Assembly: GCF_000003815.2 (NCBI RefSeq) | Contig: NC_049979.1 | Span: forward strand, 29,247,800-29,272,615 | Length of the DNA stretch: 24,816 bases | Source of the DNA: Branchiostoma floridae | Lineage: Eukaryota; Chordata; Leptocardii; Amphioxiformes; Branchiostomatidae | Reading direction: 5' to 3' | Shown: piece by piece, positions 18,184 through 24,816 of the stretch | How positions within the stretch are numbered: position 1 is the stretch's first letter | Layout: each line of letters begins with the position of its first letter | Notes under the pieces: model-generated | Databases searched by the model: none | Seen by the model: only the letters and a program-made list of their open reading frames with translations | What the model was told of the DNA's origin: nothing | Translations under genes and position numbers: made by a program

Positions 18184-18402
18184 GGTCAGAAAAAGCGGGT
18201 CCAAAGTATGAAGTTGTGGATCTAGAGTTCGGCGGTGTAAATGTGATGTTAAACTCTGGTTTGAAACGTGCGGTGCCCGAGGTGCCACCTCCTCGCAAAA
18301 TCGTCATGGAAGACCACACGGTGGTGTATCCAGCGCAGAACGACGAGTCGTGCTCAGATCCGTACTACAAACCAGAGGACAGAGCTGGTCAGGAATCTGG
18401 AG
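18184..18402 (+). CDS. Cytoplasmic repeat exon D (219 bp, phase 1-1)
   Basis: NAGNAG acceptor tacagaag|GG and donor GGAG|GTATGT. The repeat is open. It begins GSEKAGPKYEVVD: Pro replaces Gln and YEVV replaces YEDV, so the acidic residue after the tyrosine is partly lost. The rest matches exon C (YPAQNDESCS), with DRAGQESG at the end. RAVPEVP is intact. Confidence 0.75.
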
Positions 18403-19133
18403 GTATGTCCACTTTCAATGAAAATGCAACCCCGCCGTTATTTTGTTTTGAGATTCAAGCATAAGATGTTGAGACAGCACCGTTGTCATCGGTAATTCAA
18501 ATGATGTCCTAACAGTCATAATTTGGAGTTAAATTGCTTTTACCTTATCGGCTTCATGCACCATAAATTGTATCAAATCCTTTTAAGAACCTTGGCTTGT
18601 GTGTTATCATAATATTGGTTCAAAGTATATGTGGGCGTTCATTTACCGTGTGCATTATGGCTTCAAACAATGACGCTATGTATTTTGTTGAAATATTAGT
18701 CTCACGCTACGTTTTCGAGCGTTCATCGACATGTGATTCTCGACGTTTTACACTTTAAAGATCCTAGAAATATTTTCCAAAACATACGTTTGCATTTTTA
18801 AAAATCTATAACACAGTTTCTTTGACAAGTTTTCTTCTTCTTCTATCACGTTTTAAATCTTCATTCAAGATTCAAGATCGACATGTATATTATGGACATG
18901 CTTTGAGCGAGTCCGGTACTCTGGACCAAAGCAAAGCTGATTTGTAAACAATCTCCAAGTTCTGAATACATTCAACCTGCACACTAGCGCCACATTGGTA
19001 CTCTATAGATGTCAATGTACATCCGATAAGGTAGACTTGTCTTATCACATACGCCAAGAAGGACGTTTTTGGTCGACATTCGGGGGTTTGCTTTTAAACT
19101 CCATAACTCGAGAAATTGATTTGAGAAATGCAG

Positions 19134-19703
19134 GTTTATGACACGTCAAAAATAGTTACTCAAGCAACTGGATATGGTTTTGAAACGGTCAGACGTTTCG
19201 GATAGAATCCACTATCCTTCGTCAGTGACACTGAAGAGATCTGGAAGAAACAGGTCTTTTATACTCTGACTATGAATGAAGACAATTTCAGATGTCCAAT
19301 AGGAAAGTTTGTAAGACAATTCAGACTGAGGACAATTTGGATTCCAAAGAAAACAAAGCTAAGCCAAAGTCAAGCTGAAGACAATTTGGATTTCAAAGGA
19401 TAGCAAGGCTAAGACACAGTTAATGCAAATGAGTCAATTAGCTCCTGTTGTTTTAGTTACAGGAGCTAAAAGTTTTGTTGGCGGGGGGGGTGGGGGTGCT
19501 ATGTCCCAAGTGCCGGAAAGTTCCATACGTAGCCCCCCTTTTCTGTTGTTGAGGGTGGGATTGTATATTCTCTCATATATGGCCTCTCTAACTCCCCGTT
19601 CAAACCAGCGGGCTTCACGGTCTAGGATGTCGGTAGATTGGAGGCTGAAGGAATGTCCTTGGTTGTGTTCTAGGTGGTTGAAAATAGCAGAAGAGTTTAT
19701 GAC
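19134..19703 (-). mobile_element. 5'-truncated Penelope-like element inserted in intron D, 9-bp target duplication
   Basis: gtttatgac at 19134-19142 and 19695-19703 flanks 552 inserted bases; the other intron copies have a single gtttatgacgttcaatatta. The minus-strand frame starting at the insertion (about 19694 down to 19434) reads AIFNHLEHNQGHSF, then DREARWFERGVREAIY, then NPTLNNRKGGLRMELSGTWD. This resembles the C-terminal part of the GIY-YIG endonuclease domain of Penelope-like retroelements. The 3' side carries gaaggatagtggattctatc-type inverted sequence common in such tails. It has no reverse transcriptase and is dead. A 10-bp hairpin (tagctcctgt/acaggagcta) lies at 19439-19468. Confidence 0.8.
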
Positions 19704-19862
19704 GTTCAATATTATAAAGAACAGATTAAATTATGGTCCACCAGAGGCTTAAATAGTACTGCAACAGACCCCTAAGTTTGTTCCCGATAGTCTGACCCTT
19801 TCTCTAGATATGTAAGAAATTACCAAAACAGTGACTGTCGGCTTGTTTCGTTCCTACAAAAG

Positions 19863-20081
19863 GGCTGGAAAAAGCGGGTCCAAAGTATGAAGATGTGGAT
19901 CTAGAATTCGGCGGTGTAAATGTGATGTTAAACTCTGGTTTGAAACGTGCGGTGCCCGAGGTGCCACCTCCTCGCAAAATCGTCATGGAAGACCACACGG
20001 TGGTGTATCCAGAGCAGAACGACGGGTCGTACTCAGATCCGTACTACAAACCAGAGGACAGAGCTGGTCAGGAATCTGGAG
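19863..20081 (+). CDS. Cytoplasmic repeat exon E (219 bp, phase 1-1)
   Basis: Acceptor caaaag|GG (as in exon B) and donor GGAG|GTATGT. The repeat reads GLEKAGPKYEDVD, RAVPEVP, YPEQNDGSYS, DPYYKPEDRAGQESG. Its C-terminal half is identical in protein to exon A although A lies 6.7 kb upstream, while its N-terminal start (GLEKA) follows exon B and its AGPKYE follows D. This patchwork suggests unequal exchange or gene conversion. It is the last repeat exon before the transmembrane exon. Confidence 0.75.
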
Positions 20082-20722
20082 GTATGTCCACTTTCAATGA
20101 AAATGCATTTCATATACCCACGGTTATTTTTTTGCGATTCAAGCAAAAGATGTTGAGAGAGCACCGTTGTCATCGGTAATTCAAATGATGTCCTAACAGT
20201 CATAATTTGGAGTCACATTGTCTTAACTTATCGGTTAAAAGCACCATAAATAATGGTATCAAATCTTTCTTAGATGCCTCCTTGGCTTGTATGATATCAT
20301 AGTATTGGTTCAATGTATAGGTGGGCGTTCATTTACTATGTGCATGATGACTTGAAACAATGACACTTTGTATTTTGTTGAAATAAGTCTCATACTCTTA
20401 ATGCTTTCGAGTATTCATCGACATGGGATTCTTGACCTTATTGCGTTTTTAAAAGCCCTAGAAATATTTACCAATACGTTTTTTTAATCATAACATCAGA
20501 TCCATGCAACAATCCAGAGACGACTTGTACAGATGAAAATGAAGAGGAAAAAGGTTTCGGTATTAAATTTGGAGGTTCGTCGGTTCAACTTGACATACAT
20601 CGACTGAAACTGCTACAATAGTAAAAAAATATCTCTGATGACAATTTCAAGTTTATTCTTTGAAACATTTGCAAATGTTTGAGAACATTTCTGCTCTCTA
20701 AATTCTAGAAAGTTGGGGTTCC
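20082..20722. other. Intron E, proximal part
   Basis: It carries the standard intron blocks to about 20480 (acagtcataatttggagtca, gtataggtgggcgttcattt), then diverges into unique sequence. No sixth repeat exon is visible. Confidence 0.6.
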
Positions 20723-20884
20723 TAGCCTGGGTACCATCCGGATAGTAGTTCGCTCCTATGTTCTCTTCTGAAACACAAAGAAGCGACTGTATATAGTGTA
20801 TAATGAATGTCAGAGCGAGAAGCAACTGTATATAGTATATAATGAACGTCGGCACGAACTACTTTCCGGATGGTACCCAGGCTA
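20723..20884. mobile_element. MITE with 30-bp terminal inverted repeats
   Basis: tagcctgggtaccatccgga (from 20723) is inverted at 20855-20884; the 30-base arms differ at about two positions. The interior holds two near-identical direct repeats around actgtatatagtgtataatg. Outermost TA dinucleotides at both ends would fit a TA target site (mariner-like), but this is not proven. No ORF. Confidence 0.85.
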
Positions 20885-21186
20885 AACGGTTCCAGAATAC
20901 GTAAAAAAAATGAAGCCATAATGACACATCTAACAAGTTTTAGGCTCGTCTTGTAAGCTTACTGCTAGGTCACACAAATCAGATGTTTTAGATGGGCATT
21001 CAGCAAGAGGATATTATGAAAATAGAAGGAAGGAATTATGTTTCTCTGTATGAACTAAAATTGAGCAAAACAATACAAAAACCTGTTCCTAAGGCCGGCT
21101 GAATCTTCATGTTTTGTTTTCCTAATCCGATGATGAACAATAAGCTTACGAGTCCTTATGCTTGATATGTTTTATATTGAACCTAG

Positions 21187-21320
21187 AAGGTGTCATGGAA
21201 ATGTTGAAGAATGCAAAATCCAGTACGATGTGCGGCGTCATTTTGGGTTGTGTAATGTTGGTGATTGCATCAGTTGTCATTGCTGTAGCCCTGTCGGCTT
21301 ACATCCAACCTGGAAGTAAG
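21187..21320 (+). CDS. Transmembrane exon of the EGF-repeat protein
   Basis: The acceptor is ctagaag|GT, again a NAGNAG pair; exon starts of 21187 or 21190 both fit phase 1 and differ by one codon. The donor is AGTAAG|GTAAGT, phase 0. It encodes GVMEMLKNAKSSTM, then a single hydrophobic segment of about 24 residues (CGVILGCVMLVIASVVIAVA and on to LSAYI), then QPGSK. Lysines before the segment and the absence of any signal peptide upstream favour N-inside, C-outside (type II) orientation, putting the repeat exons in the cytosol and the EGF exons outside. Confidence 0.8.
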
Positions 21321-22136
21321 GTAAGTCAAACAGTTACTCTCTTTGGAGAAACCTTAGGTCGACCTGGCCAATGTATTGCTTTCTATTGGTTCTAATTTCA
21401 CAGTTTGGTGAGAGGACATTGTAACAACATGCAATATGCCTGTATTTGCTCCAAGAAACTTGCAATACATATTTCCCTCTGACTCTTTTTATGTTGAGTT
21501 TTTGAGTTCAGTATTATCTGTCAACCCTCAAGCAACCGACCATTTTTGCAACTAAAGTGGGGTCCAAAATTGACCCAAAAATATTTTGGTCAATAAAATC
21601 TCCTTTCCAGTTTCTATCGGTTATCTACATAAACGTACATGAACTACTTCAGCAATGTAAGAGGAATTTTTGACATGTTAAGGTGCGACTAATTCTAACT
21701 CATTATCATATTTCATGCAAAAGATAAGAAGGACCACATTTGTGTTAAACCTATTCAAACCATGGAGGTTTCTTTAGGGCTGTACCAAGTTTCATGTCGC
21801 ATAACTCCTAACCGCTTAAAGTCAGAGCTCCAAGATGTTAGATTATCGTGGCTTAAGGGTAGCAGAATGCATTGTTTTAGTAAAGGTCACATCATGCAAT
21901 CACCAATGAACAAGACCATGCAATCACCAATGGTCTCTTCCCTACTCCACATCAGCTTAATTTCTTGGTTCTCGGAATTTCAAGACTAAGGATTAACAGG
22001 ATGGTCATAATGTGTACAACTTGTACATAGTTCGGGGGAGGTCTGTACCCAGTAAACGATATTTATGGTAATGAATATGGTCAGATTCCTTACAAAATGT
22101 CTAAAAGTCAAGAAACTCTTCACAATCTCTTTACAG
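21321..22136. other. Intron between the transmembrane and stalk exons
   Basis: No further exon recognised. catgcaatcaccaatg occurs twice at about 21893 and 21917 (a short direct repeat). An open frame at 21762-21989 has no recognisable motif. The acceptor ctctttacag lies at 22127-22136. Confidence 0.5.
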
Positions 22137-22410
22137 GAATTGAATTCCGATGTGGTTGTCCGTGGAAAGCTTACAAATGACAGCGTTTCAAGGCCGTGGG
22201 CCGAAAACAGGACTACATTCTCCCCACCACCTATGCTAAGTAAATCTGCTTCTCCATGGGTGACAATGATCTACGAGGAAACCGCCTCTACTGTTTCCCA
22301 CTCGACCTCACTCATGTTGACTTCCGGGCGTGAGTCAACTCAGGTATTAACAAATGCCACCTTACATCCTGGAATACAACCGACCACCGTCATATCTGTG
22401 TCAACTACAG
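22137..22410 (+). CDS. Ser/Thr-rich extracellular stalk exon
   Basis: Acceptor ctctttacag|GAA (phase 0, matching the previous exon). It encodes about 91 residues: ELNSDVVVRGKLTNDSVSRP, then a Ser/Thr/Pro-rich run with STVSHSTSLMLTSG and TTVISVSTTG, suited to mucin-type O-glycosylation. N-glycosylation sequons are visible at NDS, NRT and NAT. There is no cysteine and no fold recognised, so it is a spacer between membrane and EGF array. The donor is ACAG|GCAAGT, a GC donor with otherwise ideal consensus; phase 1 joins to GAC (Asp) of EGF exon 1. No in-frame GT donor fits as well. Confidence 0.75.
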
Positions 22411-22435
22411 GCAAGTGATGAACTTTTTTTCCTTT

Positions 22436-22436
<1 letters not shown>

Positions 22437-22469
<33 letters not shown>

Positions 22470-22508
22470 GGCAGACTTACAGACTGACTGATAGACAGAC
22501 TGACAGAC
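22437..22508. repeat. (CAGA)n microsatellite
   Basis: About eight clean cagacagacaga units decay into gacagactgactgataga variants. It lies in the intron just after the GC donor. Confidence 0.95.
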
Positions 22509-22572
22509 AAGGATAATTTGGCACTGGACTCAACTGACAAATATACAACCTCTGTACATTTCTTTCATACAG

Positions 22573-22683
22573 ACATCAATGAGTGTACCAGAAACCCATG
22601 TCAACATGGACGCTGTGTGAACCAAGATGGCGGCTACAATTGTACCTGTGACCCTGGATGGACTGGACAGAACTGTCAAAGTG
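22573..22683 (+). CDS. EGF exon 1 (111 bp, phase 1-1, calcium-binding type)
   Basis: Acceptor catacag|AC, donor AGTG|GTGAGT. It encodes DINEC, TRNPCQHGRC, VNQDGGYNCTC and DPGWTGQNCQS, with six cysteines in EGF order. DxNE, CVN(x4)Y and the Asn/Asp hydroxylation consensus mark a calcium-binding EGF. NCT is an N-glycosylation sequon. CDPGWTGQNC fits the O-GlcNAc (EOGT) consensus. No O-fucose site lies between Cys2 and Cys3. One exon per domain, symmetric phase. Confidence 0.9.
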
Positions 22684-22778
22684 GTGAGTTATTTTATTTA
22701 GGGCATGGCAGTATTATCACTATATATTCGACCAGTTTGCTACGTATATATACAACATCTGTATATTTCTTAATACAG

Positions 22779-22889
22779 ACATCAATGAGTGTACCAAAGA
22801 CCCATGTCAACATGGACGCTGTGTGGACCAAGATGGCGGCTACAATTGCACCTGCTCACCTGGATGGACTGGACAGAACTGTCAAAGTG
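22779..22889 (+). CDS. EGF exon 2 (111 bp, phase 1-1)
   Basis: Acceptor aatacag|AC, donor AGTG|GTGAGT. Same domain as exon 1 with TKDPC and CVDQDGGYNC: Asp instead of Asn at the hydroxylation position. It is the other domain carrying the NCT sequon. The 95-base intron before it shares gggcatggcagtattatcac and tcgaccagtttgctacgtat with later introns. Confidence 0.9.
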
Positions 22890-22979
22890 GTGAGTTATTT
22901 TATTTAGGGCATGACAGTATTTTCACTATATTTTCGACCAGTTTGCTACGTATATATACAACATCTGTACATTTCACAG

Positions 22980-23090
22980 ACATCAATGAGTGTACCAGTA
23001 ACCCATGTCAACATGGACGCTGTGTGAACCAAGATGGCGGCTATAAATGTACCTGTGAACCTGGATGGACTGGGCAGAACTGTCAAAGTG
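22980..23090 (+). CDS. EGF exon 3 (111 bp, phase 1-1; only O-glucose consensus)
   Basis: Acceptor ttcacag|AC, donor AGTG|GTGAGT. CTSNPC matches the C1-x-S-x-P-C2 O-glucosylation consensus (POGLUT family). Every other repeat in the window has Arg, Lys or another residue instead of Ser. CEPGWTGQNC follows, and the NCT sequon is replaced by KCT. Confidence 0.9.
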
Positions 23091-23219
23091 GTGAGTTCTT
23101 CAATTTAACCTACTTTTCTGTGTAAACTGTACAATGGCCATCATTCACTTTGAATACATGGATTTATCACTCTCCCGTTCTTGATAATGGATTGTATCTA
23201 AATTTCGTTTCTTTACCAG

Positions 23220-23330
23220 ATATAGATGAGTGCACTAGAAACCCATGCAAACATGGACCCTGTGCGAACAAAGATGGCGGCTACCAATGTACCTGCTCAC
23301 CTGGATGGACTGGACAGAACTGTCAGAATG
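23220..23330 (+). CDS. EGF exon 4 (111 bp, phase 1-1; most divergent)
   Basis: Acceptor ttaccag|AT, donor AATG|GTGAGT. DIDECTRNPCKHGPCANKDGG replaces the usual DINEC and CVNQ; calcium-binding Asp/Glu and CAN(x4)Y are kept. Its 129-base upstream intron is unlike the others, so this exon marks a break between sub-arrays. It ends CQN like exon 5. Confidence 0.9.
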
Positions 23331-23425
23331 GTGAGTTATTTTTGCGTGAACGAGTGCATAAAAGTATGTGATGGAAGAGTGTTTTAGTCAGTTCTGTACA
23401 ATTTCCGTACATTTCTTTCACACAG

Positions 23426-23536
23426 ACATCAACGAGTGTACCAGAAACCCATGTCAGCATGGACGCTGTGTGAACCAAGATGGCGGCTACAAATGTACCT
23501 GCTCACCTGGATGGACTGGACAGAACTGTCAGAATG
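23426..23536 (+). CDS. EGF exon 5 (111 bp, phase 1-1)
   Basis: Acceptor cacacag|AC, donor AATG|GTGAGT. Consensus domain (CTRNPCQHGRC, CVNQDGGYKC, CSPGWTGQNC), ending CQN. The 95-base intron before it and the one after it are identical as far as I can read, marking a 206-bp duplication with exon 6. Confidence 0.9.
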
Positions 23537-23631
23537 GTGAGTTATTTTTGCGTGAACGAGTGCATAAAAGTATGTGATGGAAGAGTGTTTTAGTCAGTTC
23601 TGTACAATTTCCGTACATTTCTTTCACACAG

Positions 23632-23742
23632 ACATCAACGAGTGTACCAGAAACCCATGTCAGCATGGACGCTGTGTGAACCAAGATGGCGGCTACAAAT
23701 GTACCTGCTCGCCTGGATGGACTGGACAGAACTGTCAAAGTG
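23632..23742 (+). CDS. EGF exon 6 (111 bp, phase 1-1)
   Basis: Acceptor cacacag|AC, donor AGTG|GTGAGT. Nearly identical to exon 5: a ctcacc/ctcgcc silent change and a 3' end reading CQS rather than CQN. It then leads into the gggcatgacagtattatcac intron type, so the recombination point lies within the last part of this exon. Confidence 0.9.
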
Positions 23743-23841
23743 GTGAGTTATTTTATTTCTGAGAACTAGGGCATGACAGTATTATCACTATATATTCGAC
23801 CAGTTTGCTACGTATATGTACAACCTCTGTACATTTCACAG

Positions 23842-23952
23842 ACATCAATGAGTGTACCAGAAACCCATGTCAACATGGACGCTGTGTGAACCAAGATGGC
23901 GGCTACAAATGCACCTGCTCGCCTGGATGGACCGGACAGAACTGTAACCAAG
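23842..23952 (+). CDS. EGF exon 7 (111 bp, phase 1-1)
   Basis: Acceptor ttcacag|AC, donor CAAG|GTGACT (A-to-C at +5 of the usual GTGAGT, so GTGACT; weaker). Consensus domain ending CNQ, as in exons 10 and 11. The following intron (gtgacttctttttctgtacc) recurs after exon 10. Confidence 0.9.
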
Positions 23953-24056
23953 GTGACTTCTTTTTCTGTACCCACCATTCACTTTTCACACATAAATCAT
24001 AATCTATCTGTTAGTAACGGGTTTTATTAATATATAATGATGATAATTTTCATCAG

Positions 24057-24167
24057 ACATAAATGAGTGTATCAAGAAACCATGCCAACGTGGCAGATGT
24101 GTGAACCAAGATGGCGGCTACAAATGCACCTGTGACCCTGGATGGACTGGACAGAACTGTCAAAGTG
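24057..24167 (+). CDS. EGF exon 8 (111 bp, phase 1-1)
   Basis: Acceptor atcag|AC, donor AGTG|GTGAGT. DINECIKKPCQRGRC is a more basic Cys1-Cys3 segment than its neighbours; CVNQDGGYKC and CDPGWTGQNC are standard. Its position and upstream intron (ttagtaacgggttttattaa) correspond to those of exon 11. Confidence 0.9.
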
Positions 24168-24228
24168 GTGAGTTATTTTAGTTCTGAGAACTAGGGCATG
24201 GCAGTATTATTACTATATTTTCGACCAG

Positions 24229-24342
24229 ATCACATCAACGAGTGTACCAGACACCCATGTCAGCATGGACGATGTGTGAACCAAGATGGCGGCTACAAAT
24301 GTACCTGTTACCCTGGATGGACTGGACAGAACTGTCAAAGTG
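24229..24342 (+). CDS. EGF exon 9 (114 bp, phase 1-1, relocated acceptor)
   Basis: The usual cacag before ACATCAACGAG is missing. A deletion fuses the intron motif tttcgaccag directly to atcacatcaacgag. Splicing at ccag|AT gives Asp-His-Ile-Asn-Glu-Cys, one extra residue, with phase 1 kept. The intron would be only 61 bases (24168-24228); reading through instead hits a TAG seven codons past the exon 8 end region. CTRHPC and CYPGWTGQNC are private changes. Skipping this symmetric exon would also keep the frame. Confidence 0.75.
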
Positions 24343-24452
24343 GTGAGTTATTTTATTTCTGAGAGCTAGGGCATGCCACTATTATCACTATAATAATATG
24401 GTCGACCAGTTTGCTACGTATATGTACAACCTCTGTACATTCTTCCATACAG

Positions 24453-24563
24453 ACATCAACGAGTGTACCAGAAACCCATGTAAACATGGACGCTGTGTGA
24501 ACCAAGATGGCGGCTACAAATGCACCTGCTCGCCTGGATGGACCGGACAGAACTGTAACCAAG
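24453..24563 (+). CDS. EGF exon 10 (111 bp, phase 1-1)
   Basis: Acceptor catacag|AC, donor CAAG|GTGACT. CTRNPCKHGRC, CVNQDGGYKC, CSPGWTGQNCNQ. It pairs with exon 7 by its 3' end and donor. Confidence 0.9.
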
Positions 24564-24700
24564 GTGACTTCTTTTTCTGTATCCACCATTAATTTTTTCA
24601 CACATAAACTTTCCATCTACATCAATTTCTGTTCATTCTGTATACATCCTATCTGTTAGTAACGGGTTTATTAATAGATAATAATGATAATTTTTATCAG

Positions 24701-24811
24701 ACATAAATGAGTGTACCAAGACACCATGCCAACATGGACGCTGTGTGAACCAAGATGGCGGCTACAAATGCACCTGTGACCCTGGATGGACTGGACAGAA
24801 CTGTAACCAAG
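24701..24811 (+). CDS. EGF exon 11 (111 bp, phase 1-1; array continues past the window)
   Basis: Acceptor atcag|AC, donor CAAG|GTGAC at the window's last bases. CTKTPC, CVNQDGGYKC, CDPGWTGQNCNQ. The donor shows that further exons follow, so the number of EGF domains and any C-terminal domain are unknown. Confidence 0.9.
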
Positions 24812-24816
24812 GTGAC

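Noticed and set aside
18125-18319. Minus-strand ORFs over the repeat exons (also 19804-19998)
   Set aside because: They are antisense to conserved coding exons and present only because the exons are duplicated.
22340-22540. Minus-strand frame rich in Ser-Val-Cys-Leu
   Set aside because: It is the (CAGA)n microsatellite read in reverse.
22573-24811. Notch-family assignment for the EGF array
   Set aside because: The repeats lack O-fucose sites, no signal peptide is present, and the membrane exon lies N-terminal to the EGF exons.
22573-24811. CRISPR-like regular spacing of near-identical ~111-bp blocks
   Set aside because: The blocks are EGF exons with splice sites and intron-like spacers.

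Overview
The window looks like invertebrate-chordate DNA, most likely an amphioxus (Branchiostoma). This is an inference from four things: short-intron, phase-1 EGF exons; a membrane protein with a Tyr/Pro-rich N-terminal tail of a kind I associate with amphioxus; a tRNA-derived SINE; and many small non-autonomous transposons and tandem repeats at moderate GC. No species marker was tested. There are no bacterial features, CRISPR arrays or structural RNA genes.

Layout. (1) 1-128: end of a coding exon on the + strand resembling the last membrane helices of an SLC46/MFS transporter; its end is locally duplicated. (2) 130-3100: no gene recognised; it holds a microsatellite, a five-copy ~120-bp tandem repeat and a pair of inverted 57-bp arms. 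(3) 3113-4408, minus strand: an intronless, secreted CUB plus trypsin-fold protein of 431 residues. His57 is Gln and Asp102 is Asn while Ser195 is kept, so it is a predicted pseudoprotease. (4) 4650-10370: repeat-rich intergenic DNA with a long hairpin, a LINE endonuclease fragment between inverted repeats, a 152-bp satellite, two hAT-like non-autonomous elements with 8-bp target duplications, a diverged segmental duplication and a SINE. (5) 10755-24811, plus strand: one large gene running off the right edge, for a predicted type II single-pass membrane protein.

That gene is the main point of interest. Exon 1 encodes a cytoplasmic N-terminus with SH3-ligand and Tyr motifs. Its 3' part has been amplified, with its intron, into five further exons of exactly 219 bp, each phase 1-1. 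Then come a transmembrane exon, a Ser/Thr-rich stalk exon ending at a GC donor, and at least eleven phase 1-1 EGF exons (ten of 111 bp, one of 114 bp). Both the inner signalling tail and the outer ligand-binding part have thus grown by tandem symmetric-exon duplication, and splicing could vary either without breaking the frame. Intronic insertions (SINE, Penelope-like, MITE, 58-bp insertion, 257-bp tandem repeat) help order the duplications.

All gene models come from reading splice signals and frames by eye. No alignment, folding or database search was run.
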